63,742 nucleotides of DNA from contig SVQK01000043.1 of NCBI GenBank assembly GCA_015065385.1, positions 1-63,742 of the forward strand, read 5' to 3'. The notes beneath the pieces are model-generated. The model ran no database searches. It was given only the letters and a program-made list of their open reading frames with translations, and was not told the DNA's origin. Origin of the DNA: Oscillospiraceae bacterium (GTDB lineage Bacteria; Bacillota; Clostridia; Oscillospirales; CAG-272). The translations under genes and the position numbers were made by a program. This document shows positions 1 to 9,373 of the stretch, piece by piece (within the stretch, counting starts at the first letter, position 1; each line of letters opens with the position of its first letter).

Positions 1-28
1 ACCGGACAATTTTCGTGCTTTTATCCAT
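1..28 (-). CDS. 5' end of a leftward gene, truncated by the window edge
   Basis: The minus strand has an ATG at 28 followed by codons for MDKSTKIVR before the window ends. A good Shine-Dalgarno (AGGAGG, about 34-39) lies 6-7 bases upstream and a TATAAT at 89-94 lies further up, so this looks like a real expressed gene start. Nine residues are too few to name a product. The palindrome at 52-80 sits in its leader and may control it. Confidence 0.55.
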
Positions 29-51
29 CGTTAGCCTCCTGAAGCTAATTT

Positions 52-80
52 GCTCAAAAAATAACAGTCATTTTTTGAGC
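52..80. promoter_or_regulatory. Perfect 11-bp palindrome between promoter and start of the leftward gene
   Basis: GCTCAAAAAAT (52-62) and ATTTTTTGAGC (70-80) are exact inverted repeats around a 7-base spacer. Shorter outer arms CTAAT (45-49) and ATTAG (84-88) extend the symmetry. A minus-strand TATAAT is at 89-94, so transcription would start around 82 and the palindrome would fill the first 30 bases of the leader. It could be a dimeric repressor operator or an RNA hairpin. There is no T-run towards the gene, so a terminator is less likely. Confidence 0.5.
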
Positions 81-154
81 TCGATTAGATTATAGCACAA
101 CCGCTTCCTGTCCGGAAGTGTGTTCATGGTTGACCTGTTACCCTGTTCCGAAGG

Positions 155-661
155 ATGGACTCTTCTCTGTTGGAGAAGCTCTCCCGCCTTCCCAGTATAA
201 AACGCAGAATTGAATATCTTGCCAAAGAAACGGCGGAGCTGACCGGTCTCGCCGGATTCCCTCTGTATCTGACGCTCCTGTTTGAGGCGGACGCCTTGTT
301 TCTGAACGACGACCGCCATCTCAACAACATCGCAGTGTTGGAAAAGGATGGTCATTACGATTACTGCCCCATCTTCGACAACGGAGCAGGGTTGCTTTCA
401 AACACTCAGAGCGCGCCGATGGAGATCGAGCCGAAAGCATTGACCCGCACAACAACGGCGCGCCCATTTCAGACCACATTCAACCGGCAGGTCATCCACG
501 CAAGGAACCTGTTCGGCCCACAGCTCCATATTCCGAAATTCACCGAAATGCAGATCCGCGCTGAACTTGAAGAACCGCTTGCTTACTATGCGAAGCGTGA
601 TCGGGATCTTATTGCCAGACGGGTTTGTCAGACTGTGCTGGTGAGGCAGAAGGAACTGTGA
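155..661 (+). pseudogene. HipA-like kinase, C-terminal fragment
   Basis: The 168 residues carry the HipA/CtkA-type kinase catalytic signature: an N-D-D-R-H-x-x-N segment (LNDDRHLNN) followed by the metal-binding FDNG motif. HipA-like kinases are normally 300-440 residues, so the N-terminal lobe with the ATP loop is missing. The frame is closed by a stop at 131-133, and the ATG at 155 has no convincing ribosome site. The break lies next to the divergent promoter of the leftward gene, as expected of a recombination or deletion joint. A short free-standing protein cannot be excluded, but kinase activity is unlikely. Confidence 0.6.
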
Positions 662-719
662 TTGTTCTCATGTCCCGCTGATCGGCGAGGGCATTACATT
701 GATGTAGTTTACCATTCCT

Positions 720-1028
720 CTACTTTTGAATCATACATTTGATCAGCTGTTTCAACACGGTTTGCTGTTCTGCACTCAGCTGATTCCATGAATCGAGAAG
801 TTCACGCGTTTCCGGCGTAATGGACGCGAGTTCGTCTCCCCCGAAGAATTCCGCAACGGTTATCCTGAACCCTCTGCAGATCGCACTCAGGGTCGCAATG
901 GACGGCATCGTGTTTCTCCGGAACAGATTCCCGATCGTGGCATCCGACAGTCCGCTTTCTTTGGCGAGGCGATACGGTGTCCAGCCCCGCTGCTCCATCA
1001 GGCAACGAATTCTCTCATTCACATCCAT
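720..1028 (-). CDS. XRE/Cro-type helix-turn-helix regulator
   Basis: This 102-residue protein starts with a classical HTH_3 domain (about residues 4-60). It includes the alternating pattern typical of the family (RLAKESGLSDATIGNLFRR) and a GF-x-I-x-V-x-E-F-F ending. The C-terminal 35 residues are helical and may dimerise. An AAGGA ribosome site precedes the ATG at 1028. It converges on the HipA-like fragment instead of preceding it as hipB would, so it is probably not its antitoxin as arranged. Its target is unknown; the 52-80 palindrome is one candidate. Such regulators are common on mobile elements. Confidence 0.85.
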   Translation of the reverse strand: MDVNERIRCLMEQRGWTPYRLAKESGLSDATIGNLFRRNTMPSIATLSAICRGFRITVAEFFGGDELASITPETRELLDSWNQLSAEQQTVLKQLIKCMIQK

Positions 1029-1459
1029 TTTTCGACCATCCTTTTTGAGTATAGTATACCCTCATTTCGAAAGATTTGATAGAGTCAAGTTTCTATCGTT
1101 CATATGAACCACTGGTTTCTTTTCTGTAAAAGGCAATCAAAAAAATGCCTGACTGTAGGATCTTCTCCGCATAGTTGGGCAAAGTTCATATCATACATCC
1201 CGACCATCCCATCCCGCCCTGTTTCAGCCACCACCTCCGCTACAGCAGGGGCAAGGGACAAAGTCGAAATATCACATATGGTGTGCGGTCGATGCGGGGC
1301 CTCCTCCACCATACTGACGCTCATCATGATCCATGGGAAGGAGGTCTTCTCCCGGCTCGCAAACGATATGTTCCGGTATTGTGTCAAGTTACATCAGCGG
1401 TTGGCATACGCGTTATTCTGTCTTTTTCAGCAGAATGATGATCCCCCTCCCACGCCCTA
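1029..1459. other. Gap of about 430 bases without a supported gene
   Basis: Short frames exist on both strands (for example 1100-1387 minus and 1104-1463 plus). None has a clear ribosome site, family resemblance or coding-like composition. On the minus side next to the XRE start there is a TATACT-like element near 1055. The right end runs into the consensus promoter of the large surface-protein gene. It may be decayed accessory DNA. Confidence 0.5.
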
Positions 1460-1488
1460 TTGACACACGAAACAATCAATGTTATAAT
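1460..1488 (+). promoter_or_regulatory. Consensus sigma-A promoter of the large surface-protein gene
   Basis: TTGACA (1460-1465), a 17-base spacer and TATAAT (1483-1488) match the housekeeping consensus exactly. The start codon at 1582 is about 90 bases downstream, leaving a leader of roughly 85 bases. Confidence 0.85.
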
Positions 1489-1581
1489 GAAATCAATCTG
1501 AGGCAGGAAAATACTGGTGTTCGCTCTTTGAAGAATATCTGCGCAACGCCTGCCCCGTTGTTTTAGTGGGAGGACTCAACC

Positions 1582-4500
1582 GTGAAAAAAACCGTTTCAG
1601 CATTTCTTGCTCTGTTGTTTTTCCTCAGCCCGGTGCTCGGAATGTTCCGGATTCCCGCATATGCCTTGGAAGAATCTGCGAATCCGACGCTGCTCTGGGA
1701 CTTCAACAAAGACGAGAAAATGTCAGAGAACATGGGCGCTCATTCGCTCAACAATCTCCATTACCGCGGAGAGACGGATGATGACCGGAACGATTACTAT
1801 GTCTTCACGGCAGAGGGGAACGACCCCTATGTTTCCGTGGATCTGCCGGCCGACGACGTCTCCGACATACTCTGGGCAAAGGTGCGGGTTCGCAATCCGG
1901 GACCGGCCTCGGCGCTTGAATTGTTCGGCGCGACAAATGGGAGAGATCTGGAAGGCCCGGAATGCACGCACATCCATCTTGCGCGCGACGATCAGTGGCA
2001 CACCTACCTGATCAATCTGGCCGAGGAGAATGTCAAAACAGGAAACGCGTACAGATGCCCGCTCGACACCTTCTTCTGGGAAGGCCATGTGGACTGGATC
2101 CGTCTGGATCCGATGTGGATCAAGGATGCTGACGGAGGCGACACGGGCGGTCCGATGAGCGAAGGCGACGAGATCATGATCGACTACGTTGCCTTCTTCC
2201 CTTCGGAGACAGCAGCGCGATCCTTCCGTGCGGATCAGGACGACTATATCGAGGTCGAGCCCGATTACTGGGTGTTCGAGGGCTACGACGATCCCGGCGC
2301 CATCATTTTCATTGACGGCATTACTTATTATTTCATTCCGAACGGCGAGCCCCTCGCCGAGTTTATGGACGGCGTGAGCTACGATGAGGCAGCGAATACG
2401 CTGACATTCCGAAACGCCTCCCTCCATCAGGTCAGCATCACCGGCTTTACCTCGAAAGACGGTCGGAGGATGCAGATGAAGCTGGCGCTTGAGGGGAATA
2501 ACCGCGTGGATTACCATACAGGGGAGTATCAGGATTTCGCATGGCTGACCTCGGATCTTGATCTTGAGATTACCGGTCCCGGAAGCCTGTACATCAGCAG
2601 CGACGCGGAAACCGCTGTTTTCAACAGCTGGAATACCAATCTCACTGTGGACGAACAGGCTGAAATCACCGTTGAATGCATCCCGTACTTTATCGAAGGC
2701 GAAGGCAGCCATTTCGGCATGTCCGGCGGCAGTATTCACCTGTGCGGGGACGCCTCCATCAACGTCATCGCAAAAGGCGAAGGCCGGGGCGGCGTTGTAT
2801 ATAATTTCGGTACGGATATCCTGATCGACGACGGCGGGACTTGGACAGCCAACCTCTTTCATCTCTATTCGAATGGAGTGGACTCGGATCATTCCAGTGT
2901 GGTAGTCGGAGAGGGCGGACTTTTGCATATTGCCTACAACGGCGGGGACTTCAATGCGCTCAGCGCGTCGGATCGGTGTTCTGTCACAGTTGACGGCGGT
3001 ACGCTCCTCATCGACAACGAGGACAAAAACAAGGTCTACGGTACAGAGTACGGGATCGGCTACATCTACTTTGAGGGCGGACAGCTGTACCTTTACGACG
3101 GACAGATCGAGATCAACGGTCAGCATGGGTATGACAATCCGGAACAAGGCAGCACTGCATGTGTGATCGGCAGAAACGGCGGATTCACGCAAACGGGCGG
3201 CAAATTCTTCTCCGTTGCCGACGGCGGGCTGGACATCTATGCCGGGGCAGCCGCTCTGCTGACCGGAGGAGAGACGATTACAAACGGTTTGGGCAGCGTG
3301 AACACAGGCGGTTCGATCACCGTGAACGGCGGTTCCTATACCTCAAACGGTGTATTTCAGGATGCCGAATGCGGTCTGTACGTCAACGACTCCGGCAGCT
3401 TCTCCCTGCTCGCTGGAACCGCCGAGCTGCGCGGAAATCAGTACGGTCTGGCCATTTCGAACGGCCTTGCCAGAGCGATGGGCGGAACGTTGACGCTGTC
3501 GGGCGGCGAAAACGCGATGCACACCTTCACCTACGGCGGTCCGCTCTTCACAGTGGGCAGCGGGATGGCCGCGCTGGATGCGGAGAGCGGTGAAGAGGCC
3601 GAACAGATCCGCGAGGGGGAATTCGACTACTTCTTCCCTGCCCGTGAGGTCATCCTTAAGGGTCAGGGATATTCCGCGGCATTGAGCTTACCGGATGGGA
3701 ATCCCACGCTGGGCAGCGCCTTCACCGTTGCGGCGGATATTGTTCCGGGGGACAGCGACAGCTCCACGCTCTTCACCATTCCGGAGGGACTCGCCTTTGT
3801 CGAAGGGAGCGTCACGGCGGATGGCGCGATCATCGCCTATGATTCAGTTCCCGGTGAAAACGCATTCTCCGTTCCCGTAAGCGGGCCGAAGACGATCCGT
3901 TTCACCCTGATCGCAAAGGAGGCCGGGGCGTTTTGGATAAGCGCGGTCACAAACGATTTGGAGGGATCCCACACCGCCGGGGTTCTCGTTGAAATTGAGA
4001 ATTACAGGCTTTCCCTCCCGACGAAGGTGACGCGGAATACCATCCCCGTCTCCGGAAAAGCGGTTCCGGGCAGTGTTGTTCTCCTGTATTCCGGTGACCG
4101 GCAGCTCGGAGCGGCTTTCACAAACGCGCTCGGAGGCTGGAACACTTCCCTCACCTTCCCGACGCCCGGGAAATATCCGATCCGGCTGGAAACCGTGCTG
4201 ACGGACGGTGAAATCCTGAAAATCGACTGCGGCACGGTCGAATACGCGCCGGACGATATCGAGGTAAAATCCCTGACTGTCACGAATCTGGTTCATGGCA
4301 GCATGATCGAGGATATCAAGGAAACAACACTTGTCATCGACTATATCAGCGGAACCAGAAGTTCGAATTACTACACGTTCATGCCGGGTTACGATACGCT
4401 GAATTTCAGCGTGGATTTCACAAAGACGGATCTCTCTTCCATGGTCTATGTCGCCGTTGTGACCACCAGCAAGGGTGGCAGCGAAATCCGGACGATTCTC

Positions 4501-7500
4501 TCCCCCGCGGAAGACGGGACCTATAAAGGCAGCGCCGAGTATGAGCTGAGATACATTCCTCATTCCTTCCGCGTGGAGTGGATGACGGAGGACGATATCA
4601 CGGAAAGCACGGGAGAGATCACCGAAGACGATCCCACCGCTCCGGGTCCGGGAGGACCTTCGGAAGAGGAAGAAGAGGAGGAACCGCCCGTTCAGGACGG
4701 CACGATGATCGTCGCGGATCCGTCCTTCACCTTTGAGGTCTGTGCTGAGCACGCGGAATCGAGCGAAGACCTGACCGAGTGGTTTGCCTTGACGGACGCG
4801 GGAGGAAACGACGTTGCGTTCACGGCGGAAAAGGCCGAATCGGACGACAGCTGGACGATTTACGGCGCATACACCTGCGATCAGCTCTATGTCGCCTCCG
4901 TTCTGGAAGGCGCGTCGTTCCCCGCGTATCCGGAGTCCTCGGAGCTGGATATCCTGATTACGGGCACCGGTGAAGTTCCTCAGCCGGGGTATTACGTTTA
5001 TCAGGAAAACGTGGTGTCCGTGAACGACCTCTCCTCCGCCGGAAGCTACGAGGCGGGCACGGTTCTGGTGGATGAGAGCAGCTGGTCCGCCTGGGTCGTG
5101 GGAGAAAACGGTTCGCTGACGGAAGCGGGGCTTTTGGACGTTTATGACGAACTGTACTTCACGGATCACGATATCCCCGCCGACACCGAGATTATTTACG
5201 ACGAATTCATCGCAGCCCTGAAGGAGGAGATCCTTCATTCCGCCGCGATGGACGCTGCCGCGAGCGCGATCCGCAGACTGGCAGATGCAGAGGGCATGCT
5301 CGAACCGCCCGCAGTCGGACGCACTCCCGCGCTGTCGGATTCCTTATTCGACGACAACCTCGCACAGCTCGAAAACCTGCTCGAGGAAGGCATTACCCTC
5401 GGGGAGAAAAACGGGATCACAGCCAATCTGAAATTCGACCGTCTTCCTTTCCTTGTCCGGGAGGACGATGGAGGACTGCATCTGCATGTCGATATGACGA
5501 TCCTGTTTGAAAAAGAGCTATACAACAAAAACGGAACGAAGGCGACCTTCACGGTGTCCTACGGCAAGAGCATAGACAACACGCTCTATATGCAGTACAA
5601 CATGGTAGAGGAAGGCCGGGAAAACCAGTATCTCGCGCAGGAATCGGCGGAGGAGGATACCCTCTCCGTTTCGGTTCTGATTGAGGACGAGGAGGACTCA
5701 CAGCTGGAAGACCGGCTGAAGAAGTATTTCAAGAACGAGATCATCAGACAGGTTCTGGATCCCACCCTTCTCGACAATTCAGACGAGAACGACCTTTCCG
5801 TCACGCTCGGCAAACCGATCTATCTGAGGATTCCGAACATTCCCGGCCTGTTCCTCACCCTCCGTCTGGACACTGGGATCGAGTTTGAAGCGTCGGGCGA
5901 GCTGGCCTTCGATGTGACTGTCAAAACCCGGTCGATGTGTGGAATGCGGTTCGACGGTTTTATGAATCTGAAAACCTTCGGATGGGCTGAGGACCCTGAG
6001 TTCGACTGCGGCGCGGAATTCCATGTGGTCCTTCAGGCACAGCCCTATCTGCGGCTTCATGTCGGTTTCTCCGTTCTGAAATGTCTGGATCTTACGGTAT
6101 ACGGTCAGGTCGGTGTGGAATTCCTGTTCGCCGGACACGGAAAGACGGACTTCACAAAGGACGGTTCCGACGTTGAAGTCTATGTGGAAATCAATCTTGT
6201 CCTGACCTGCGGCGGAGCGCTCCGTATCAAGCTGCTGGAAAAACTGCCGGATGAGAAAGACATGGAAGAGTTTCTGAACGGCAAAGCCCTTTCTCCGAAA
6301 ACCAGATACCGGATCAAAAAATGGATCAGCGTCCTCGGCGGGCTGGACAGAGAAGTCACAAGATCCATTACCAAAAAGGTCATTCCCCTGATCCGTTACG
6401 GCATGAAGCGCACCCCGTACCGCTTCACCAGAGAGGGAGAGACCTATGACTTCCCGGGCGGGGATCTGAAATCGGTCGTCGATCTCAGGCTGAACTGTCT
6501 GAGTTTCGAAAACCAGACACTGGGAAAGCAGGAGAGCATCCCGGTGAAGAGGAGGATGATGAACCGGAATCAGTATTCGTTCCGATTTGCCTCCGCCCCG
6601 CCGAGCGGCGTTTCCCTTTCCAACGACGGCTATCTGAATGTAACGGAAGAAGCGCTGAAAAAAGGCGGAACCGTACCGATCGAGGTGTGGTACACGGGCA
6701 GCGACGAACACTATCAGCTGATGAAGCGGATCAAAGTCCACTACAGCAGTCTGTTCATCAAGATCGAAAAGAGGATCGAAGGAGGATCCGCCGCTCCGAC
6801 CGCAAGCTTTGAAATCAAGGACAAGACGCTCGAGGAAGAGGCCGCGGCCGGTACGGCATCCGGAGAATGGAAAAAGAGGGCATCCGCTAACGGCTCCGGA
6901 TTCGTATATGTATATCTGCCGGATGAGGATCACGAATACACGGTCAGGGAGATTTCCCATCCTGCCGGTTATTATCCCAAACAGTCCGCATTCGAATGCG
7001 TAAAGCCCGGCGAGATCGTCGTGTTCACGAACGTGCGCCGCGAACCGGAGGATCCGGACAAACCGGACGGTCCTGGGGGAGAAGAGGACGCCCCGGAAGA
7101 GGATCCGCAGGACGATCCGGAGAATCCGGACGATCCGGGCGGCGAACCGGAGGATCCGAACAACCCGGACGATCCCGAAGATCCGACGCCGGAGGAACCG
7201 GAAGACGACATCCCCGTCACACCGTCCATCGTAGTGCGTCCCACGCTTGACCCGTCCGGATATGTATTCGAGGGGAGCCCGGAGTTCCGTCTCGAAGGCG
7301 TTACGGCCTCGCTGTACGTCAGCTATCAGTCCGCAAAGCCGACCGGCAACGCAGAGGAAACTCAGCTCTGGGACGCGGCCGAATTCGACCAGCTCAACCC
7401 GCTCACCACCGACGCGCTGGGGCAGTATCAGTGGATGGTTCCGGACGGATGGTGGCAGGTCCGTTATACGCTCGACGGATATGAGACCGTTTTCAGCGAC

Positions 7501-8088
7501 TGGCTGCCCGTGCCGCCGGTTCAGACGGAAGTGAATATTGAGATGAAATCAAGCGCGGCGGCCATCCTCACGGTTGTAGAATTCTCGGAAGACGGCACGG
7601 TCGTGCTGAAGGCGGATCATCCCGTCCTCGCCTCGGGGATTTCCCGGGACAACGTGTACCTTTCCGTCAACGGAAAAACCGTGCGAGGTAATTTCGCGCC
7701 ACTCAATCTGTGCTGGACGCCGAAAGGCGAGGTCTGTGCGACGCGCTTCCGCTTCTGGCCGGATGATGGCGAGGAAATGTCTGCGGATCAAACGATCGTC
7801 GTCTACTACAGCGGCGTTATGACGACCTCCGGGATCCTGAGCGAGAATATCGAAGAGATCCGCTATCGGATCGGAGATGTGAACCGCGACGGTCAGGTGA
7901 CAGCGCTCGACCGAAACCTGCTTGCCAAATATCTGGACGGCGCAGACATGGCGGCCTTCGGCGTCTTTGATCTGCCCGCCGCCGATATCGATCAGGACGG
8001 TTCCGTGACGGCTCTCGACCGCGTCCTTCTGGCACGCTGGCTCGCCGGCTGGCCGGGGATCGATCTGGAGGGCAGGTACGCTTCGTGA
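1582..8088 (+). CDS. Giant secreted multidomain protein with C-terminal dockerin-type repeats
   Basis: The protein has 2,168 residues. The GTG start at 1582 is chosen because GGGAGGA lies 7 bases upstream and a signal peptide follows (KK, then a leucine-rich core, cleavage near PAYALEE). Residues about 250-700 are a Gly-Gly/Asn-rich beta-helix-like stretch similar to bacterial carbohydrate-binding surface proteins. An acidic Pro/Glu linker is near residue 1015. A Cna-B/SpaA-like beta domain is at about 1715-1820, an Asp/Pro/Glu linker at about 1820-1880, and a prealbumin-like domain with a VPDGWWQVRYT segment at about 1885-1990. Two dockerin-type calcium loops end it (GDVNRDGQVTALD and DIDQDGSVTALD, about 2100-2160). 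No sortase motif was seen. It is inferred to be surface-anchored through a cohesin partner not present here. The role is probably adhesion or glycan binding. Confidence 0.85.
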   Translation: MKKTVSAFLALLFFLSPVLGMFRIPAYALEESANPTLLWDFNKDEKMSENMGAHSLNNLHYRGETDDDRNDYYVFTAEGNDPYVSVDLPADDVSDILWAKVRVRNPGPASALELFGATNGRDLEGPECTHIHLARDDQWHTYLINLAEENVKTGNAYRCPLDTFFWEGHVDWIRLDPMWIKDADGGDTGGPMSEGDEIMIDYVAFFPSETAARSFRADQDDYIEVEPDYWVFEGYDDPGAIIFIDGITYYFIPNGEPLAEFMDGVSYDEAANTLTFRNASLHQVSITGFTSKDGRRMQMKLALEGNNRVDYHTGEYQDFAWLTSDLDLEITGPGSLYISSDAETAVFNSWNTNLTVDEQAEITVECIPYFIEGEGSHFGMSGGSIHLCGDASINVIAKGEGRGGVVYNFGTDILIDDGGTWTANLFHLYSNGVDSDHSSVVVGEGGLLHIAYNGGDFNALSASDRCSVTVDGGTLLIDNEDKNKVYGTEYGIGYIYFEGGQLYLYDGQIEINGQHGYDNPEQGSTACVIGRNGGFTQTGGKFFSVADGGLDIYAGAAALLTGGETITNGLGSVNTGGSITVNGGSYTSNGVFQDAECGLYVNDSGSFSLLAGTAELRGNQYGLAISNGLARAMGGTLTLSGGENAMHTFTYGGPLFTVGSGMAALDAESGEEAEQIREGEFDYFFPAREVILKGQGYSAALSLPDGNPTLGSAFTVAADIVPGDSDSSTLFTIPEGLAFVEGSVTADGAIIAYDSVPGENAFSVPVSGPKTIRFTLIAKEAGAFWISAVTNDLEGSHTAGVLVEIENYRLSLPTKVTRNTIPVSGKAVPGSVVLLYSGDRQLGAAFTNALGGWNTSLTFPTPGKYPIRLETVLTDGEILKIDCGTVEYAPDDIEVKSLTVTNLVHGSMIEDIKETTLVIDYISGTRSSNYYTFMPGYDTLNFSVDFTKTDLSSMVYVAVVTTSKGGSEIRTILSPAEDGTYKGSAEYELRYIPHSFRVEWMTEDDITESTGEITEDDPTAPGPGGPSEEEEEEEPPVQDGTMIVADPSFTFEVCAEHAESSEDLTEWFALTDAGGNDVAFTAEKAESDDSWTIYGAYTCDQLYVASVLEGASFPAYPESSELDILITGTGEVPQPGYYVYQENVVSVNDLSSAGSYEAGTVLVDESSWSAWVVGENGSLTEAGLLDVYDELYFTDHDIPADTEIIYDEFIAALKEEILHSAAMDAAASAIRRLADAEGMLEPPAVGRTPALSDSLFDDNLAQLENLLEEGITLGEKNGITANLKFDRLPFLVREDDGGLHLHVDMTILFEKELYNKNGTKATFTVSYGKSIDNTLYMQYNMVEEGRENQYLAQESAEEDTLSVSVLIEDEEDSQLEDRLKKYFKNEIIRQVLDPTLLDNSDENDLSVTLGKPIYLRIPNIPGLFLTLRLDTGIEFEASGELAFDVTVKTRSMCGMRFDGFMNLKTFGWAEDPEFDCGAEFHVVLQAQPYLRLHVGFSVLKCLDLTVYGQVGVEFLFAGHGKTDFTKDGSDVEVYVEINLVLTCGGALRIKLLEKLPDEKDMEEFLNGKALSPKTRYRIKKWISVLGGLDREVTRSITKKVIPLIRYGMKRTPYRFTREGETYDFPGGDLKSVVDLRLNCLSFENQTLGKQESIPVKRRMMNRNQYSFRFASAPPSGVSLSNDGYLNVTEEALKKGGTVPIEVWYTGSDEHYQLMKRIKVHYSSLFIKIEKRIEGGSAAPTASFEIKDKTLEEEAAAGTASGEWKKRASANGSGFVYVYLPDEDHEYTVREISHPAGYYPKQSAFECVKPGEIVVFTNVRREPEDPDKPDGPGGEEDAPEEDPQDDPENPDDPGGEPEDPNNPDDPEDPTPEEPEDDIPVTPSIVVRPTLDPSGYVFEGSPEFRLEGVTASLYVSYQSAKPTGNAEETQLWDAAEFDQLNPLTTDALGQYQWMVPDGWWQVRYTLDGYETVFSDWLPVPPVQTEVNIEMKSSAAAILTVVEFSEDGTVVLKADHPVLASGISRDNVYLSVNGKTVRGNFAPLNLCWTPKGEVCATRFRFWPDDGEEMSADQTIVVYYSGVMTTSGILSENIEEIRYRIGDVNRDGQVTALDRNLLAKYLDGADMAAFGVFDLPAADIDQDGSVTALDRVLLARWLAGWPGIDLEGRYAS

Positions 8089-8131
8089 CGCATCGGCTGT
8101 GATAGTGATGGTTATGGGAGTATAACGAAAA

Positions 8132-8199
8132 AACTCTGACCGACTATGGTGCACTCTTCTGAATTTTTCGGAGAGGCTCATAGTTGGCCAGAGTTCGTT
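8132..8199 (+). terminator. Long-stem terminator after the giant surface-protein gene
   Basis: A 17-bp stem (8132-8148 with 8179-8195, two G-U pairs) is followed by CGTTTTATT. It starts 44 bases after the stop codon. The rest of the gap to 8310 holds no gene. Confidence 0.75.
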
Positions 8200-8309
8200 T
8201 TATTGCGTTTTCGGTTCTGTAACGAGAGGCGCAATCACCTGACAGTTTCGAATTGTCTGCTCCCCCGTCTGCATGAGGGAGGGATAGTCTTGAGGAACCA
8301 ACCTATACG

Positions 8310-9356
8310 TCAGTTGATCATATTTGACGGCATGCTGTCGATGTAGCGTCTGTACCCGTCCCAACCGGAGAGGCTGCGCGCGAGGATGACAAGGTCTGCA
8401 GTATCTACTTGATTGTTGCCGTCTACGTCAGCGTTATCCATAGATAGGACCTTCTCTGCGTATCCATCCCAATCGGCAAGATATCGTGCGAGGATCATGC
8501 GGTCTGTAGCATCAACCGTCCCGTTGACATCGATGTCGCCAGGGGTAACGGGGGAGGAGGATCGCCAGACAGGGCGAAGTGTAATATCGCGGTTTGGGAT
8601 CCGGTACAGATCGCCGGGATAATACTCGTCGTAATCGTCCGTCCAGCAGACGAAGCTGTACCCGTCCTTCCGGTATGAACAAGCCGGGACTTCGATGTAT
8701 TCTCCGGAGTTTCCTTCATATTCGGAGCTGACTTCAGGGAGCTGCTCCCTGCTCCATTCGAAATACATTCCATAAATTCCGTCGGGAATGAACTTCACAC
8801 TATGCGTCGGCTGTTTTTGAGACGCAAGTTTGTAACAGGTATCCGTATTCCCTTCCACTCCGTATTCCAGAAACGAGACGACCCCTCTTCCATCCGACGT
8901 ATAGAAGAAGTAGATGTGATCCTCCGAAATCTCCTCGGTTAAGAGATCAATCCACGAGCCATTGCGTGTTTCGCATACAGAGCAGATATCGTACATATCG
9001 TAAACATCGTAGACATCCAGCCCGTCTATCGTTTTCTTTCCATCGCTTGGCAGATACTTGTATATCTCCCACACATTTTCGTCCGGAGAAGTCTCAAAAT
9101 CATACTCGAACATTGGAAGCAGATACACTTCAAGGGGATTGCCTTCTTCATCCTTGAATAAATCTGTTTTCGATCCGTTTTCGTCGATCTCCGATCTGAA
9201 ATAGATATCCGTCATGTTGGTATCGCTCATGTCGGGATAAAACACTTCCGCGTTTTCAAAGTAATGCCAGTCTTCGCCTGAAATTTCCGCGCAGCAGACA
9301 GATGCGCATATAACGCTAATCATTACGAATAATAACAAAGAAACGATCTTTTTCAT
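8310..9356 (-). CDS. Secreted dockerin-type protein with a Listeria-Bacteroides-type repeat
   Basis: The 348 residues begin with a typical signal peptide (MKKIVSLLLF..., cleavage near CCAE). Near residues 190-265 is an InlB/Flg_new-like repeat (a GY-x-F-x-x-W-x-D core ending in LRPVW). Two dockerin-type calcium loops follow (GDIDVNGTVDATD and NADVDGNNQVDTAD). A near-perfect Shine-Dalgarno, AAAGGAGGTG, precedes the ATG at 9356. That site overlaps the end of the preceding gene, with only 17 bases between stop and start, so it probably shares a transcript with the L,D-transpeptidase-like gene and the spore protein. The domain layout is a small relative of the giant protein next door. The ligand is unknown. 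Confidence 0.8.
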   Translation of the reverse strand: MKKIVSLLLFVMISVICASVCCAEISGEDWHYFENAEVFYPDMSDTNMTDIYFRSEIDENGSKTDLFKDEEGNPLEVYLLPMFEYDFETSPDENVWEIYKYLPSDGKKTIDGLDVYDVYDMYDICSVCETRNGSWIDLLTEEISEDHIYFFYTSDGRGVVSFLEYGVEGNTDTCYKLASQKQPTHSVKFIPDGIYGMYFEWSREQLPEVSSEYEGNSGEYIEVPACSYRKDGYSFVCWTDDYDEYYPGDLYRIPNRDITLRPVWRSSSPVTPGDIDVNGTVDATDRMILARYLADWDGYAEKVLSMDNADVDGNNQVDTADLVILARSLSGWDGYRRYIDSMPSNMIN

Positions 9357-9373
9357 GATTTGTACACCTCCTT

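Noticed and set aside
52..80. Reading the left palindrome as a terminator
   Set aside because: No T-run follows in either direction before the ribosome site, and it lies between a TATAAT and a start codon.
720..1028. XRE gene as the HipB partner of the HipA-like fragment
   Set aside because: It is convergent and downstream, not upstream and cotranscribed, and the HipA-like gene is truncated.
1100..1387. Open frame of 95 codons on the minus strand in the gap before the surface-protein gene
   Set aside because: No ribosome site, no family resemblance, and competing frames on the other strand of the same length.
1723..3192. Long minus-strand frame opposite the giant surface protein
   Set aside because: Shadow of the plus-strand gene, which has a signal peptide, promoter and domain structure.
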